33,268 nucleotides of DNA from CAYGZA01 sp964354135. GTDB lineage: Bacteria; Planctomycetota; Planctomycetia; Pirellulales; Thermoguttaceae. This document shows, piece by piece, positions 8,007 to 14,373 of this stretch. The stretch lies in assembly GCA_964354135.1 (NCBI GenBank), contig CAYGZA010000027.1:1-33268 (forward strand), written 5' to 3'. A model generated the notes under the pieces. The model did not search any database and was not told where the DNA came from. It worked only from the letters and a program-made list of their open reading frames with translations. The position numbers and the translations under genes are program-made. Numbering within the stretch: the first letter of the stretch is position 1; every line of letters begins with the position of its first letter.

Positions 8007-8211
8007 TGCTCGCAGTGACGCTGGCGCCACTCTGGCCGGAGCGGCGTTTGGCGGCCGCCTTCTTCAGGGCAGGGAGGGTCGCCTTGGTAAGCACGGGGAC
8101 CGCTTCCTCGGGATCGGCGCGCATCCCGCCCAACGCGTCGGCCGCCAGGGAACGGACTAGGGCGTCTTCATCTTCGAGCAGCTTGATGAGGACGGACTTC
8201 CCGGAGCCTTG
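7969..8211 (-). pseudogene. HEAT-repeat fragment, in frame after the larA stop codon
   Basis: The reading frame of the larA-family gene continues without interruption for 80 codons past its TGA (8212-8214), to a second TGA at 7969-7971. The peptide contains a recognisable HEAT/PBS-lyase-type repeat (LIKLLEDEDALVRSLAADAL, then GGMRADPEEAVPVL) and a Lys/Ala-rich tail. No ATG, GTG or TTG precedes the HEAT unit in this frame after the stop. It is therefore either the tail of a fusion broken by one nonsense codon, a read-through extension, or the remnant of a separate gene. The HEAT pattern is visible; the origin is inference. Confidence 0.5.
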
Positions 8212-9483
8212 TCAAGCCAACTCGGCGATGACGTACGGCCCCTCCGGGATGACGGCGATCGTGGCGTCGGGGCCGTATTCGGCCAGGCCCTCGGCCACGG
8301 CCGCCTCGACACTGGGGGCGCTCTCCACGAACAGCCGCGAGAGGGCCTCACCCGTGAGACCATCCGCGACGACCTTGACCCTCGCTTTGCGGCGGACCTT
8401 GGCCAGCTCCTCCACCTGCCACTGGTCCATGACGAAGTAGTCCGTCGTGAGGATCCGCTCCATGAACGCGTCGAGCGAGGCGTTCTCCTCGAAGATGCGG
8501 CGGAACTCGGGGCTGCCGATCCCTTCGCTCAGGCTTGCGGCCATGATGATCGTCCCTCCTGGCCGGACGATTTCCATCGCCGCCACCATCCCCTTGACCG
8601 ACTGGTAGTAAGTGGCATCCAGGGGATAGCCGGCCGAGGTCGTGACGACGATGTCTACCTGCACGGGCACCGTGTCGGTGACCAAGGGGCGGACGAAGCT
8701 CACGCCTTGGTGCAGGGCCTTTTCCATGTCGCCGGCGACGACGGATAGGATCCGCCGGCTCTCATCGATCACCGCGTTGACGATGAAATCGCAGCCGGCC
8801 CGCCGGGCGATCCACGTGTTCTCCTCGTGGACGGGGTTGTCTCGCAGCACGCCGCTGCGGGCGCCCGGATGCTCCAGAAACGTCGGACTGTGCCACGCCT
8901 TGATCGTGGGAAAGCCGGCCAGGCCCGGACAAACCAGCTTGCGACCGCCGGAAAAGCCGGCCATGAAATGGGGCTCGATCAGACCCGTGGTGATCTTCAG
9001 CTCGGCCCCGAGGTAGCGGTTGTCGATCCAGACGGGCACGCCCCGCGGGCTTTCGCCCACGTACGCATGTTCCGACAGCTCGCGGCCGTGATGGTTCTCG
9101 ATCCGATAGGCTTCCACGATCGGCGGGCCGACCATCTCGACGAGCTCGTCCCTGGTGTTGGGGCGGTGCAGCCCGGTGGCGACGAGGATCAGGATCCGGT
9201 CGCGGGGGATGCCGCTTTGTTCGAGCGTCGCAAGGATCGGCGGAAGCAGCACGGCGTTGGGGACCGGCCGCGTGATGTCGCTGATGACGACGCAGGCGCT
9301 CGACCGCCCTCGGGCCAATTCGGCAAGCGGCGCGGCGCCGGTCGGCCGGGCCAGAACGTCCCGGACGGCCTCCTGGAAATCGGCCAGGGGCGCCGCCGGC
9401 CGGTATCGGAGGCACTTGACCACATTCCGATCGGGCAGGTCCACCTCCAACCCGGTGCGGCCGTACGCCAGGTGGACCCGCAT
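8212..9483 (-). CDS. larA: LarA-family nickel-pincer racemase (lactate racemase domain protein)
   Basis: Members of this family use a nickel-pincer nucleotide cofactor to racemise or epimerise 2-hydroxyacids. The protein is 423 aa, the normal length. It retains the residues known from Lactobacillus LarA with a constant offset of two: DITR (Asp69, Arg72), His106 in ATGLHRP, His172 in IEPHF, Lys182 in SGGRK (cofactor attachment) and His198 in KAWHSP (nickel ligand). The start is the ATG at 9483, with GGAGG 6 nt upstream; a TTG at 9486 is less likely. No larB, larC or larE cofactor gene lies in the window. It follows the PVC small basic protein by 14 bp, so the two are probably co-transcribed. 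The family has many substrates, so lactate is only one possibility. One stop codon separates it from an in-frame HEAT fragment. Confidence 0.87.
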   Translation of the reverse strand: MRVHLAYGRTGLEVDLPDRNVVKCLRYRPAAPLADFQEAVRDVLARPTGAAPLAELARGRSSACVVISDITRPVPNAVLLPPILATLEQSGIPRDRILILVATGLHRPNTRDELVEMVGPPIVEAYRIENHHGRELSEHAYVGESPRGVPVWIDNRYLGAELKITTGLIEPHFMAGFSGGRKLVCPGLAGFPTIKAWHSPTFLEHPGARSGVLRDNPVHEENTWIARRAGCDFIVNAVIDESRRILSVVAGDMEKALHQGVSFVRPLVTDTVPVQVDIVVTTSAGYPLDATYYQSVKGMVAAMEIVRPGGTIIMAASLSEGIGSPEFRRIFEENASLDAFMERILTTDYFVMDQWQVEELAKVRRKARVKVVADGLTGEALSRLFVESAPSVEAAVAEGLAEYGPDATIAVIPEGPYVIAELA

Positions 9484-9497
9484 CAAAACCTCCCCAA

Positions 9498-9731
9498 CTA
9501 CTTCTTCTCAGGTGTCGCTGCGGGCTGTTCCGCCGTTTCCTCTTCTTCCTTCTTCTTTTTCTTCTTCTTAACGGCGAGCTTGTAGACCCGGACCTTAGCC
9601 AGCCCGACCGGGCTGTCCCCCTCTTTCCAGCGGTCAGAAGTCTTGAGTCTTTCGATCCGCTCCGCCCGGGTCAGCACGCTCCGGCTGCGGACCATGGCCC
9701 GGTTCACCTTCAGACTTTTGTCCATCGTCAT
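9498..9731 (-). CDS. PVC-superphylum signature small basic protein
   Basis: This is a 77-aa basic protein matching the small basic protein family of planctomycetes, verrucomicrobia and chlamydiae. The core DKSLKVNRAMVRSRSVLTRA and ERIERLKTSDRWKEGDS is the family signature. It has been proposed to act with RNA or the ribosome, but its precise role is not settled. After the core there is a charged tail, a run of seven Lys followed by four Glu, then a Thr/Ala/Pro-rich end; this tail is longer than the basic core needs. The first ATG (9731) is preferred because AAGGAG lies 10 nt upstream; a second ATG at 9725 is in frame. A strong promoter candidate lies upstream and larA follows after 14 bp. Confidence 0.85.
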   Translation of the reverse strand: MTMDKSLKVNRAMVRSRSVLTRAERIERLKTSDRWKEGDSPVGLAKVRVYKLAVKKKKKKKEEEETAEQPAATPEKK

Positions 9732-9858
9732 GGGAGTCTATCTCCTTCCGTCGGCGGGTACGTGGCGCGTCTCATGCCTGGTTTCGGGTCCGAACGGCAG
9801 CGCCGGGCCACTTGGTGAGCCACATGACCCGTCCAGTGGGATTCCACGCGGTCGGTCC

Positions 9859-9887
9859 AGTATACGAGGCCCGAACGTGCGAGGCAA
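9859..9887 (-). promoter_or_regulatory. Sigma-70-type promoter for the small basic protein / larA unit
   Basis: On the minus strand TTGCCT (9882-9887) and TATACT (9859-9864) are separated by exactly 17 bp. The -10 matches the consensus at 5 of 6 positions and the -35 at 4 of 6. Transcription would start near 9852, giving a leader of about 120 nt. This is the best sigma-70 candidate in the window and fits an abundantly expressed small protein. Confidence 0.55.
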
Positions 9888-9901
9888 CCCGTAGCGACGT
9901 C

Positions 9902-9920
9902 AGGGGGATGCCAATCCCCT
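9902..9920 (-). terminator. Hairpin just after the kinase stop codon
   Basis: AGGGGAT and ATCCCCCT form a stem of about 7 bp with a short loop, beginning 6 nt after the kinase stop. There is no T-run after it on the minus strand, so it is not a canonical intrinsic terminator. It may stabilise the mRNA 3' end. Confidence 0.35.
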
Positions 9921-9925
9921 CTCGC

Positions 9926-10807
9926 CTACAATGCCTCCGGCGTATCCTCGTGCTCGATGAACCGGATGAGGCCCAAGAAATGCTCCATCGACGGGCAGCG
10001 GCGGGCGGCGTCCGGCTCGAGGCAGAGGTGGATCGCCCGGGCCAGGTCTTCGTGGATTCGCGGCCGAAGGCGGCGGATGTTCTCGGGCGGCTGGTCGTGC
10101 GTCATGGCCACCTGGCCGGTGTGCCCCGATTGCCACGGAAGCTGCCCGGTACACATCTCGTACGCCGTGACGCCGAACGCGAAGATGTCCAACCGCGGGT
10201 CCGTGGGCAGGCGCCGGACCAGCTCCGGGGCCATGTAGTTCGGGGTGCCGGTGCGGTTTCCCGGTTTCATGAACGGAGGTGTGGCAGGAACGGTGAGCCC
10301 AAAGTCGGTCAGCTTCAGGGTTTCTGCGTCGCCGGTAAGGATCAGGTTCCGGGGGCAGACGTCGCGGTGGATGAATCCGCTGCGGTGCACCACGCCCAGG
10401 GCCTCCGCCACTTGCCGGAGGAACTTGACCCGGTTGCCCTCCAGCCTCGGGTCGCGGCTGACGATCATGGAGTTAAGCCCCGGTCCTTCGAGGAACTCCA
10501 TCACCAGGTACTGGGCCCCTTCGGTCGTCAGTCCGTGTTCGTAGGTCTGGATGATGCAGCGGTGGTGGAAGTGGAGGGCGATCTCCCCTTCCGTCGGCTT
10601 GTGCATCCCCCGGAATCGGGCCTCGAAGGCCGCGGTCTTTTCCCGGTCGAGAATCTTCAGTCCCACGACCCGGCCGGTGCGGCGATCCCGGGCCATGTAG
10701 AACTTGGACATCGTTCCCGAGATCGCTTCCCGCAACAACTCGAAACGCCTCTTGACGTCCAACCTGCCGCCGACAAACGCCGCCTTCAGCCGATCCAAGA
10801 ACCCCAT
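9926..10807 (-). CDS. Compact Ser/Thr protein kinase with atypical HRDVCPRN catalytic loop
   Basis: This is a eukaryotic-type protein kinase of 293 aa that is essentially only the kinase domain, with no membrane segment or sensor. Visible landmarks are the ATP lysine Lys51 (VVGLKILD), a probable alpha-C Glu at 73 or 75, the catalytic loop HRDVCPRN (147-154), DFG (168-170), and MAPEL near 192-196. The glycine-rich loop is degenerate (REAISGTMSKFY). The loop lysine of HRDxKPxN is replaced by Cys151, while the catalytic Asp149 and Asn154 are kept. I recall similar loops in planctomycete kinases, so it may be a lineage-specific active form. I chose the ATG at 10807 (MGFLDRLK), preceded by GGAGG; upstream in-frame codons run through a REP-like repeat and are not coding. 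Confidence 0.86.
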   Translation of the reverse strand: MGFLDRLKAAFVGGRLDVKRRFELLREAISGTMSKFYMARDRRTGRVVGLKILDREKTAAFEARFRGMHKPTEGEIALHFHHRCIIQTYEHGLTTEGAQYLVMEFLEGPGLNSMIVSRDPRLEGNRVKFLRQVAEALGVVHRSGFIHRDVCPRNLILTGDAETLKLTDFGLTVPATPPFMKPGNRTGTPNYMAPELVRRLPTDPRLDIFAFGVTAYEMCTGQLPWQSGHTGQVAMTHDQPPENIRRLRPRIHEDLARAIHLCLEPDAARRCPSMEHFLGLIRFIEHEDTPEAL

Positions 10808-11251
10808 GATCCTCCGCCTTGCCGCCCGTCCGAAGACCTCGTACGATGCCACACCCTCACGATGGCCGAAACGACAGCCGCGGGCGATTCCCTCACACTG
10901 GCCCACGCCATGTTCCTCCTCCCGGAGGGCGAGGCTCCTGCCGGGCCGGGAGGATCCCCAGAATCCCGACACGCCCGTCCGGCGACAGCCGCATCCGGGG
11001 AGTATGGGAGAGGCGAGCCGGAAAGTAAAGTACCTGGTCTTGAGCCGATCGACCGGGATGCGGCGGCCGGTAGTCTATTTCCCTGCCGGCTTCCTTACGC
11101 TTCATCCACGGCGAAAGCCTGTTAGAATAGAAGTCAAGTAGCGTAACTTGGGCTGGCCTCGTTGCGGCGTTCCGCGTCGGGCAGTCGCAGGCGGGACGAG
11201 CGCAGCGAGCCCTGCGCGTGTTCCCATCCAGAAGTGATTGAGGTGACTCCC
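10808..11251. other. Divergent intergenic region between kinase and thioredoxin-like genes
   Basis: These 444 bp hold no supported gene. They contain a REP-like palindrome (10917-10954). The region must hold the kinase promoter (minus) and the promoter of the thioredoxin-like gene (plus); none was recognised with confidence. Confidence 0.35.
10917..10954. repeat. REP-like palindromic repeat, short copy
   Basis: The core GGAGGGCGAGGCTCCTGCCG matches the complete element at 21370-21481 and the partial copy at 1-32. Here the core is bounded by 9-bp inverted arms, TCCTCCCGG (10917-10925) and CCGGGAGGA (10946-10954). It lies about 110 bp upstream of the kinase start. Confidence 0.55.
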
Positions 11252-11830
11252 ATGGTCAAGACCGCCAGCACGATGCTTCCCTTGGGCACGGCCGCCCCCG
11301 AGTTCCGGTTGCGCGACACCACCGGCAAGATCGTCTCGCGCGACCACTTCCGCTCGGCCCCGGCGCTCCTGGTGATCTTCCTGTGCAATCACTGCCCGTA
11401 CGTGAAGCACGTGGCCGCGGGGATCGCCCGGCTTGCCCGCGACTACCAGGCCCGCGGTGTGGCCGTCGTGGGGATCAACTCCAACGATTTCGAGGCTTTT
11501 CCCGACGACGCGCCGGAGAAGATGGCCGAAGAGGTCGCCTTTCGCGGCTACACGTTTCCGTATCTCGTGGACGAGGCGCAGGAAGCGGCCGGGGCCTATC
11601 GCGCGGCCTGCACGCCCGATTTCTTCCTCTTCGACAAGGACCGCAAGCTGGTCTATCGCGGCCAGATGGACTCCAGCCGGCCGGGGAGCGACGTGCCCGT
11701 GACCGGCCAGGATCTCCGCGCGGCGCTGGACGCCGTGCTGGTGGGCAAGCCCCCCTCCGCGGACCAGAAACCGAGCGTCGGCTGCAACATCAAATGGAAA
11801 CCCGGCAACGAGCCGGAGTACTTCCGGTAG
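11252..11830 (+). CDS. Thioredoxin-fold protein with CNHCP motif (AhpC/TSA-like)
   Basis: This is a cytoplasmic thioredoxin-family protein of 192 aa. It has no signal peptide or membrane segment. The redox-type motif FLCNHCPYVKHV places Cys45 and Cys48 in a CxxC arrangement. The AhpC/TSA-like start (AAPEFRLRDTTGK) and the C-terminal motif PSVGCNIKWKPGNEPEYF are typical of a conserved group annotated simply as thioredoxin family protein. A third cysteine in the C-terminal motif could take part in a resolving disulfide. The ATG at 11252 is preceded by GAGGTG; a longer frame upstream lacks similarity to the family. The substrate is unknown. Confidence 0.85.
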   Translation: MVKTASTMLPLGTAAPEFRLRDTTGKIVSRDHFRSAPALLVIFLCNHCPYVKHVAAGIARLARDYQARGVAVVGINSNDFEAFPDDAPEKMAEEVAFRGYTFPYLVDEAQEAAGAYRAACTPDFFLFDKDRKLVYRGQMDSSRPGSDVPVTGQDLRAALDAVLVGKPPSADQKPSVGCNIKWKPGNEPEYFR

Positions 11831-11950
11831 TTGGTCGCAGGGCGCGTTACGCCCGTTGAAACCTCACGTGCCGTGGCGTAAGCTGGAGTATTGAAGCGCC
11901 CAGGCCGCCCCCCCCGAGAGCAAACAGGTTCTGCGGTAGCGAAGGCCCTT

Positions 11951-12265
11951 ATGGCAACAGAAATCACATACCCCCACATCGAGAAAGAGGAAGGCCAAGC
12001 GGCCCGGCTGCGGCGCACGCCTCGGGTCCGAGTGGCGCAGATCGTCATGGACTATCTCGCCCACGGCTGGTCCGTGGACGAGATGTGCCGCCAGCACCCT
12101 TACTTGACGCCCGCGGAAGCCCATGCGGCAATGGCCTATTACTTCGATCACAAGGCGGAGATCGAGGCCGAGATCGAAGCCGACTGGCACGAGGCTGAGG
12201 AAGCGCGAATCCAGGCGACGCCGCCTCCTTTCGTCATGCGGCTCAAAGCAAAAGGGCAGTCGTGA
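11951..12265 (+). CDS. DUF433-family protein, probable antitoxin partner
   Basis: This 104-aa protein has a central DUF433 helix-turn-helix-like region (VRVAQIVMDYLAHGWSVDEM, then YLTPAEAHAAMAYYFDHKAE, residues about 27-70) and an acidic C-terminal helix. Family members commonly lie directly upstream of PIN-like DUF5615 proteins and are thought to be DNA-binding antitoxins. The stop TGA is followed at once by the ATG of the DUF5615 gene, so the two are translationally coupled. The chosen start, ATG at 11951, is better than an in-frame TTG at 11891. Confidence 0.82.
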   Translation: MATEITYPHIEKEEGQAARLRRTPRVRVAQIVMDYLAHGWSVDEMCRQHPYLTPAEAHAAMAYYFDHKAEIEAEIEADWHEAEEARIQATPPPFVMRLKAKGQS

Positions 12266-12613
12266 ATGGCCGTCCCGCTCTACATGGATGTTCACGTCCC
12301 CCGGTCGATTGTGGAACAACTGCGTCGTCGAGGGCTGGATGTGCTCACTGCCGTGGAGAACGGGGCGAGGCAGTGGAGTGATGATGAACTGCTAGAGCGC
12401 GCTCGTCACTTGGGTCGCGTTGTGTTCACGCAAGACATTCGTTTCAAGGCCCTCGCGGAGCGGTGGCAGGCTCAAGGAAGGGCGTTTGCCGGCTTGGTTT
12501 TCGCGCACCAGCTTCGCGTGACCATTGGGGACCTTGTCCGGGATCTTGAAATCATAGCCCTCGGCACTGATCCGCAGGAGTGGACAAGTCGGATCGTTTA
12601 CCTGCCGCTCTGA
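12266..12613 (+). CDS. DUF5615-family PIN-like protein, probable toxin nuclease
   Basis: This PIN-like protein of 115 aa is a predicted RNase toxin. It opens with YMDVHVPRSIVEQLRRRGLD, where the Asp at position 8 is the first conserved acidic residue. Further acidic positions lie in SDDELLERA and FTQDIRFKAL, which is the PIN-type pattern. It starts immediately after the DUF433 stop, the normal order of these pairs. Activity is inferred from the family; many such pairs remain untested. The frame is intact. Confidence 0.82.
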   Translation: MAVPLYMDVHVPRSIVEQLRRRGLDVLTAVENGARQWSDDELLERARHLGRVVFTQDIRFKALAERWQAQGRAFAGLVFAHQLRVTIGDLVRDLEIIALGTDPQEWTSRIVYLPL

Positions 12614-12654
12614 TCGGGAGACGCCGGTCCTACTGGGAAGCACTTTGGATTTGC

Positions 12655-13575
12655 TCACTCGACGAACTCCGGCACCGCGCGATTGGGAATCACCCCCGCC
12701 GCGTGGCCGCGGGCCAGGAGTTCGGCGACCGCTTGCCGGCCGCGGGGTCCGAAGTCGAGCGTCCACCGGTTGACGTACATGCCGACGAACCGGTCGGCCT
12801 TCTCGTGGTCCAGGCCGCGGCCGAAGCCCAGGGCGTAGCCGAGGGCCTCTTCGCGGTGGTCCAGGCCGTACTCGATGCTCTCACGCAAGAGCCGGTTCAC
12901 GTCGCGGATCGTCTCGGACCCGAGGTCCTTGCGGATCGCGTTGGCCCCCAGCGGGAGCGGCAGGCCGGTCTTGTCGAGCCACCAGCGGCCCAGGTCCACG
13001 ACCAGCTCCAACCGGTGCTCGCCGTAGGTGAGCTGGCCCTCATGGATGATCAGCCCTGCGTCGATCGGTCGGCCCTGGTGCTCGCCCGCGGCCACCACGT
13101 CCAGGATCTGATCGAAAGGCACAACCACGTGCTGAAAAGCGGAGACTTCCGAAGTCTTGGAGACTTCGGAAGTCTGGTGCAGGACAACGTGCTGAGGCTT
13201 GCCCTGCACGCACATTCGCAGGGCGAGAAACGCCGTGGTCAGCGTGCCCGGGACGGCGATCGTCTTGCCGGCCAGCGACTGGACCGGGCACTTGGTCCGG
13301 GCCACGACCATCGGGCCGTAGCCGTCGCCCATGCTTGCACCGCAGGTGCAGAGGACGTAGCGATCGGTGAGGTAGGCATAGGCGTGGAGGCTTACAGCCG
13401 TGAGCTCCAACTCCCCGGCAAAGGCCCGGCGGTTGAGGGTCTCGATGTCGACCAGCTCATGTTCGAAGCGGTACCGGCCCGTGTCGATCTTGTCCCGGGC
13501 CAGGGCATAGAACATAAAGGCGTCGTCGGGGTCGGGGCTGTGGCCGACGCGAATCAACTGCCGGGCCTTGCTCAC
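12655..13575 (-). CDS. mqnD: MqnD/MqnA-family menaquinone (futalosine pathway) enzyme
   Basis: This is a periplasmic-binding-protein-fold enzyme of 306 aa, most like MqnD, which forms 1,4-dihydroxy-6-naphthoate from cyclic dehypoxanthinyl futalosine. It opens with VGHSPDPDDAFMFYAL, the family's SPxPxD motif, and carries GYGPMVVA, GKTIAVPGTLTTAFLAL, DAGLIIHEGQLTY and LPLPLGANAI. There is no signal peptide. The start is GTG at 13575; ATG codons further up would overlap fliS and give no family sequence. Residues about 134-145 (within HQTSEVSKTSEVSA) are encoded by a 33-bp nested palindrome that looks like an in-frame insertion. MqnA is the nearest alternative. Other mqn genes are not in the window. 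Confidence 0.82.
   Translation of the reverse strand: MSKARQLIRVGHSPDPDDAFMFYALARDKIDTGRYRFEHELVDIETLNRRAFAGELELTAVSLHAYAYLTDRYVLCTCGASMGDGYGPMVVARTKCPVQSLAGKTIAVPGTLTTAFLALRMCVQGKPQHVVLHQTSEVSKTSEVSAFQHVVVPFDQILDVVAAGEHQGRPIDAGLIIHEGQLTYGEHRLELVVDLGRWWLDKTGLPLPLGANAIRKDLGSETIRDVNRLLRESIEYGLDHREEALGYALGFGRGLDHEKADRFVGMYVNRWTLDFGPRGRQAVAELLARGHAAGVIPNRAVPEFVE
13143..13175. repeat. 33-bp nested palindrome inserted in frame in mqnD
   Basis: Two 15-bp arms, AGACTTCCGAAGTCT (13143-13157) and AGACTTCGGAAGTCT (13161-13175), are perfect reverse complements separated by 3 bp. Each arm is also a palindrome around a single central base. The unit is 11 codons long, keeps the mqnD frame and encodes a TSEVSKTSEVS-like peptide. 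A diverged 33-bp copy lies at 13703-13735. Confidence 0.8.
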
Positions 13576-13702
13576 GGATCGTATTCCAGCGCAAACGGGG
13601 AAGGAAGTCAGGGCATCCCCCGAGTTTACCGAGAGCCGTGGGCGAGGGAAAGAACCACCGCGGAGACCGTGACACCTCGTTGCGGCAAAGCCACAGCCGA
13701 AC

Positions 13703-13735
13703 GGACTTCCAAAATCTGCGAGACGTCGGAAGTCC
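13703..13735. repeat. Second, diverged copy of the 33-bp palindrome downstream of fliS
   Basis: This copy aligns with the mqnD copy over the full 33 bp at 26 positions by my count. The outer arms GGACTTCC and GGAAGTCC are intact. It lies 39 bp downstream of the fliS stop. Next to it AGTCCC-CGC-GGGACT (13731-13745) forms another small hairpin, so together they may serve as the fliS 3' end structure. Confidence 0.65.
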
Positions 13736-13774
13736 CCGCGGGACTCCGGCGCAGCGGAGGAGCCGGTTCTCGCT

Positions 13775-14290
13775 TCACGCTTCCAGCGAGAAGCCGCCCG
13801 CACAGGGCTCGCCGGGCGTGGGATCGATCGCGAGCTTCGGGGGAAGGATGGGGGCCGCGGTGGGGGCTTGCCGGTAGACGGCGCTCTGAGTGCCTGCCGC
13901 CGCTGCGGCATCCTGAGGGGCGATCTGCCGGCAGACCTGGCGCCAGGTGTCGCGCTGGACCTCCAGGACCTTGAGGGCCGCGTCGAGTTTGGACTCGTCG
14001 CGGTGCAAGCCGGCCTCCGTGAGGCTGCGGAAGATGAAGAGATAGACGCCGGCGGTCTTCTTGACCAGATCGCTGCGGCCCTCGACGTTTAGTTCAGCCG
14101 TCAGTTCCCCAAGGATGTCCTGGGCGCGGATCAGGGCCTCGGAGGCCTCGTGGTTCTTGCCGGCCCGCCAGTGCTGTCGGGCCCGCTCGGCAAAGCGGAT
14201 CGCCCCTTCAATGAGCATGAGGTGGAGCTTCTGCGGCGGGGCGGTGAGGACTTCCGCGGCCATGTAGTTTTCGCGTGCTGAAGTTCCCAT
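13775..14290 (-). CDS. fliS: Flagellin export chaperone FliS
   Basis: FliS binds the C-terminus of flagellin in the cytoplasm and prevents premature polymerisation before export. This protein is 171 aa, longer than the usual 120-140. Residues 1 to about 125 show the FliS fold: NYMAAEVLTAPPQKLHLML, IRFAERARQHWRAG, AQDILGELTAELNVEGRSDL and YLFIFRSLTEAGLHRDE. The rest is an Ala/Pro-rich tail without motifs. It lies 83 bp downstream of fliD, as is common. The start ATG is preceded by AAAGGAT. Confidence 0.92.
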   Translation of the reverse strand: MGTSARENYMAAEVLTAPPQKLHLMLIEGAIRFAERARQHWRAGKNHEASEALIRAQDILGELTAELNVEGRSDLVKKTAGVYLFIFRSLTEAGLHRDESKLDAALKVLEVQRDTWRQVCRQIAPQDAAAAAGTQSAVYRQAPTAAPILPPKLAIDPTPGEPCAGGFSLEA

Positions 14291-14373
14291 GGGTGCATCC
14301 TTTCCGCGGGGCGGCCGGTTGCGGGCGGCTCGTCAGGCGGTATGCCTTACCGGCGGAGGAGAGTCTACTGGTC

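Noticed and set aside
8212..8214. TGA at the end of larA as a selenocysteine codon
   Set aside because: LarA has full length at this stop, no selenoprotein motif surrounds it, and no obvious SECIS-like hairpin follows. Nonsense or natural stop is simpler.
10808..10972. N-terminal extension of the kinase to 10972
   Set aside because: The extension translates through a REP-like palindrome; the ATG at 10807 has GGAGG just upstream.
13576..13911. N-terminal extension of MqnD to 13911
   Set aside because: It overlaps fliS on the same strand and includes the second 33-bp palindrome; the family motif starts directly after the GTG at 13575.
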